A DNA stretch of 6,433 nucleotides. It comes from Pseudomonadota bacterium. Its GTDB lineage: Bacteria; Desulfobacterota; Syntrophobacteria; Syntrophobacterales; Syntrophobacteraceae. The position numbers were made by a program, and so were the translations under genes. The notes under the pieces were generated by a model. It was not told where the DNA came from and ran no database searches. It saw only the letters and a list, made by a program, of their open reading frames with translations. Within the stretch, counting starts at the first letter, position 1; each line of letters starts with the position of its first letter. Shown here piece by piece: positions 6,315-6,433 of this stretch. The stretch covers positions 1-6,433 of the forward strand of contig JAEZHY010000247.1 in NCBI GenBank assembly GCA_023416335.1. Reading direction: 5' to 3'.

Positions 6315-6324
6315 CGATAAAGCT

Positions 6325-6433
6325 TTGTGCCCCTACGCCCCCGCTCTCCCACCTTGTATGGCTGCCTGGGAACTATCTACGAAGCGCATCCTTAAAACCG
6401 ATGGGTTCCCGCTCCGCTCCCACCCATCCTGAT
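6325..6433. other. Non-coding tail of the window
   Basis: No gene is supported. The plus strand is C-rich (repeated GCTCCGCTCCC-like and CCCCC stretches). At the end, GATGGGT (6400-6406) can pair with ACCCATC (6422-6428) around a 15-nt loop, without a T-run inside the window. Confidence 0.45.

Larger units (their letters stand above)
6161..6324. repeat. Flanking direct repeats, CGATAAAGCT (target duplication)
   Basis: CGATAAAGCT occurs at 6161-6170 and again at 6315-6324, exactly outside the terminal inverted repeats of the element between them. The final T of the left copy is also the first base of the left inverted repeat (paired with A6314), so the duplication is 9 bp if the element begins at 6170 and 10 bp if it begins at 6171. 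This is the expected footprint of transposition. Confidence 0.75.

Noticed and set aside
1..6433. CRISPR array, toxin-antitoxin, phage or defence module
   Set aside because: There are no spaced direct-repeat arrays and no integrase, transposase or defence-type genes; apart from the hydrolase, the coding genes are housekeeping.

Overview
The window (6433 bp) looks like chromosomal DNA from a Gram-negative, delta-proteobacterium-like (Desulfobacterota) organism. That placement rests on the overall style of the proteins and the moderately GC-rich housekeeping genes, and it is inference only. The window carries four kinds of cargo: one putative secreted glycoside hydrolase, three tRNA genes, a two-gene housekeeping operon (a TtcA-family tRNA thiolase and DNA polymerase I), and non-coding DNA with strong dyad symmetry at both ends.

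Layout: 1-310 has no convincing gene but holds several GC-rich hairpins, including a 16-bp inverted repeat. 311-1684 (+) encodes a signal-peptide-bearing putative glycoside hydrolase. It converges on tRNA genes on the minus strand: tRNA-Ala(CGC) with its own terminator, then the pair tRNA-Arg(TCG)-tRNA-Lys(CTT) with a near-consensus promoter and a terminator. Divergently from the tRNA pair, a promoter near 2421-2448 drives ttcA (2475-3281), which overlaps polA (3278-6007) by the tetranucleotide ATGA. 6008-6433 is non-coding and contains a compact 145-bp element with 18-bp terminal inverted repeats, flanked by 9-10-bp direct repeats. It has the form of a MITE (non-autonomous transposon) with internal hairpins.

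How the parts fit: the tRNAs, the tRNA-modifying enzyme and the repair/replication polymerase are information-processing genes. TtcA thiolates C32 in a subset of tRNAs, and both the Arg and Lys tRNAs next door have C32. The polymerase keeps its 5'-nuclease and polymerase active sites, but a metal-binding Asp of the proofreading site is Gln (Q406) and another is Glu (E337), so proofreading is probably weakened or absent. The clearest candidates for something undescribed are the 145-bp element downstream of polA and the altered proofreading site; no new multi-gene system is visible.
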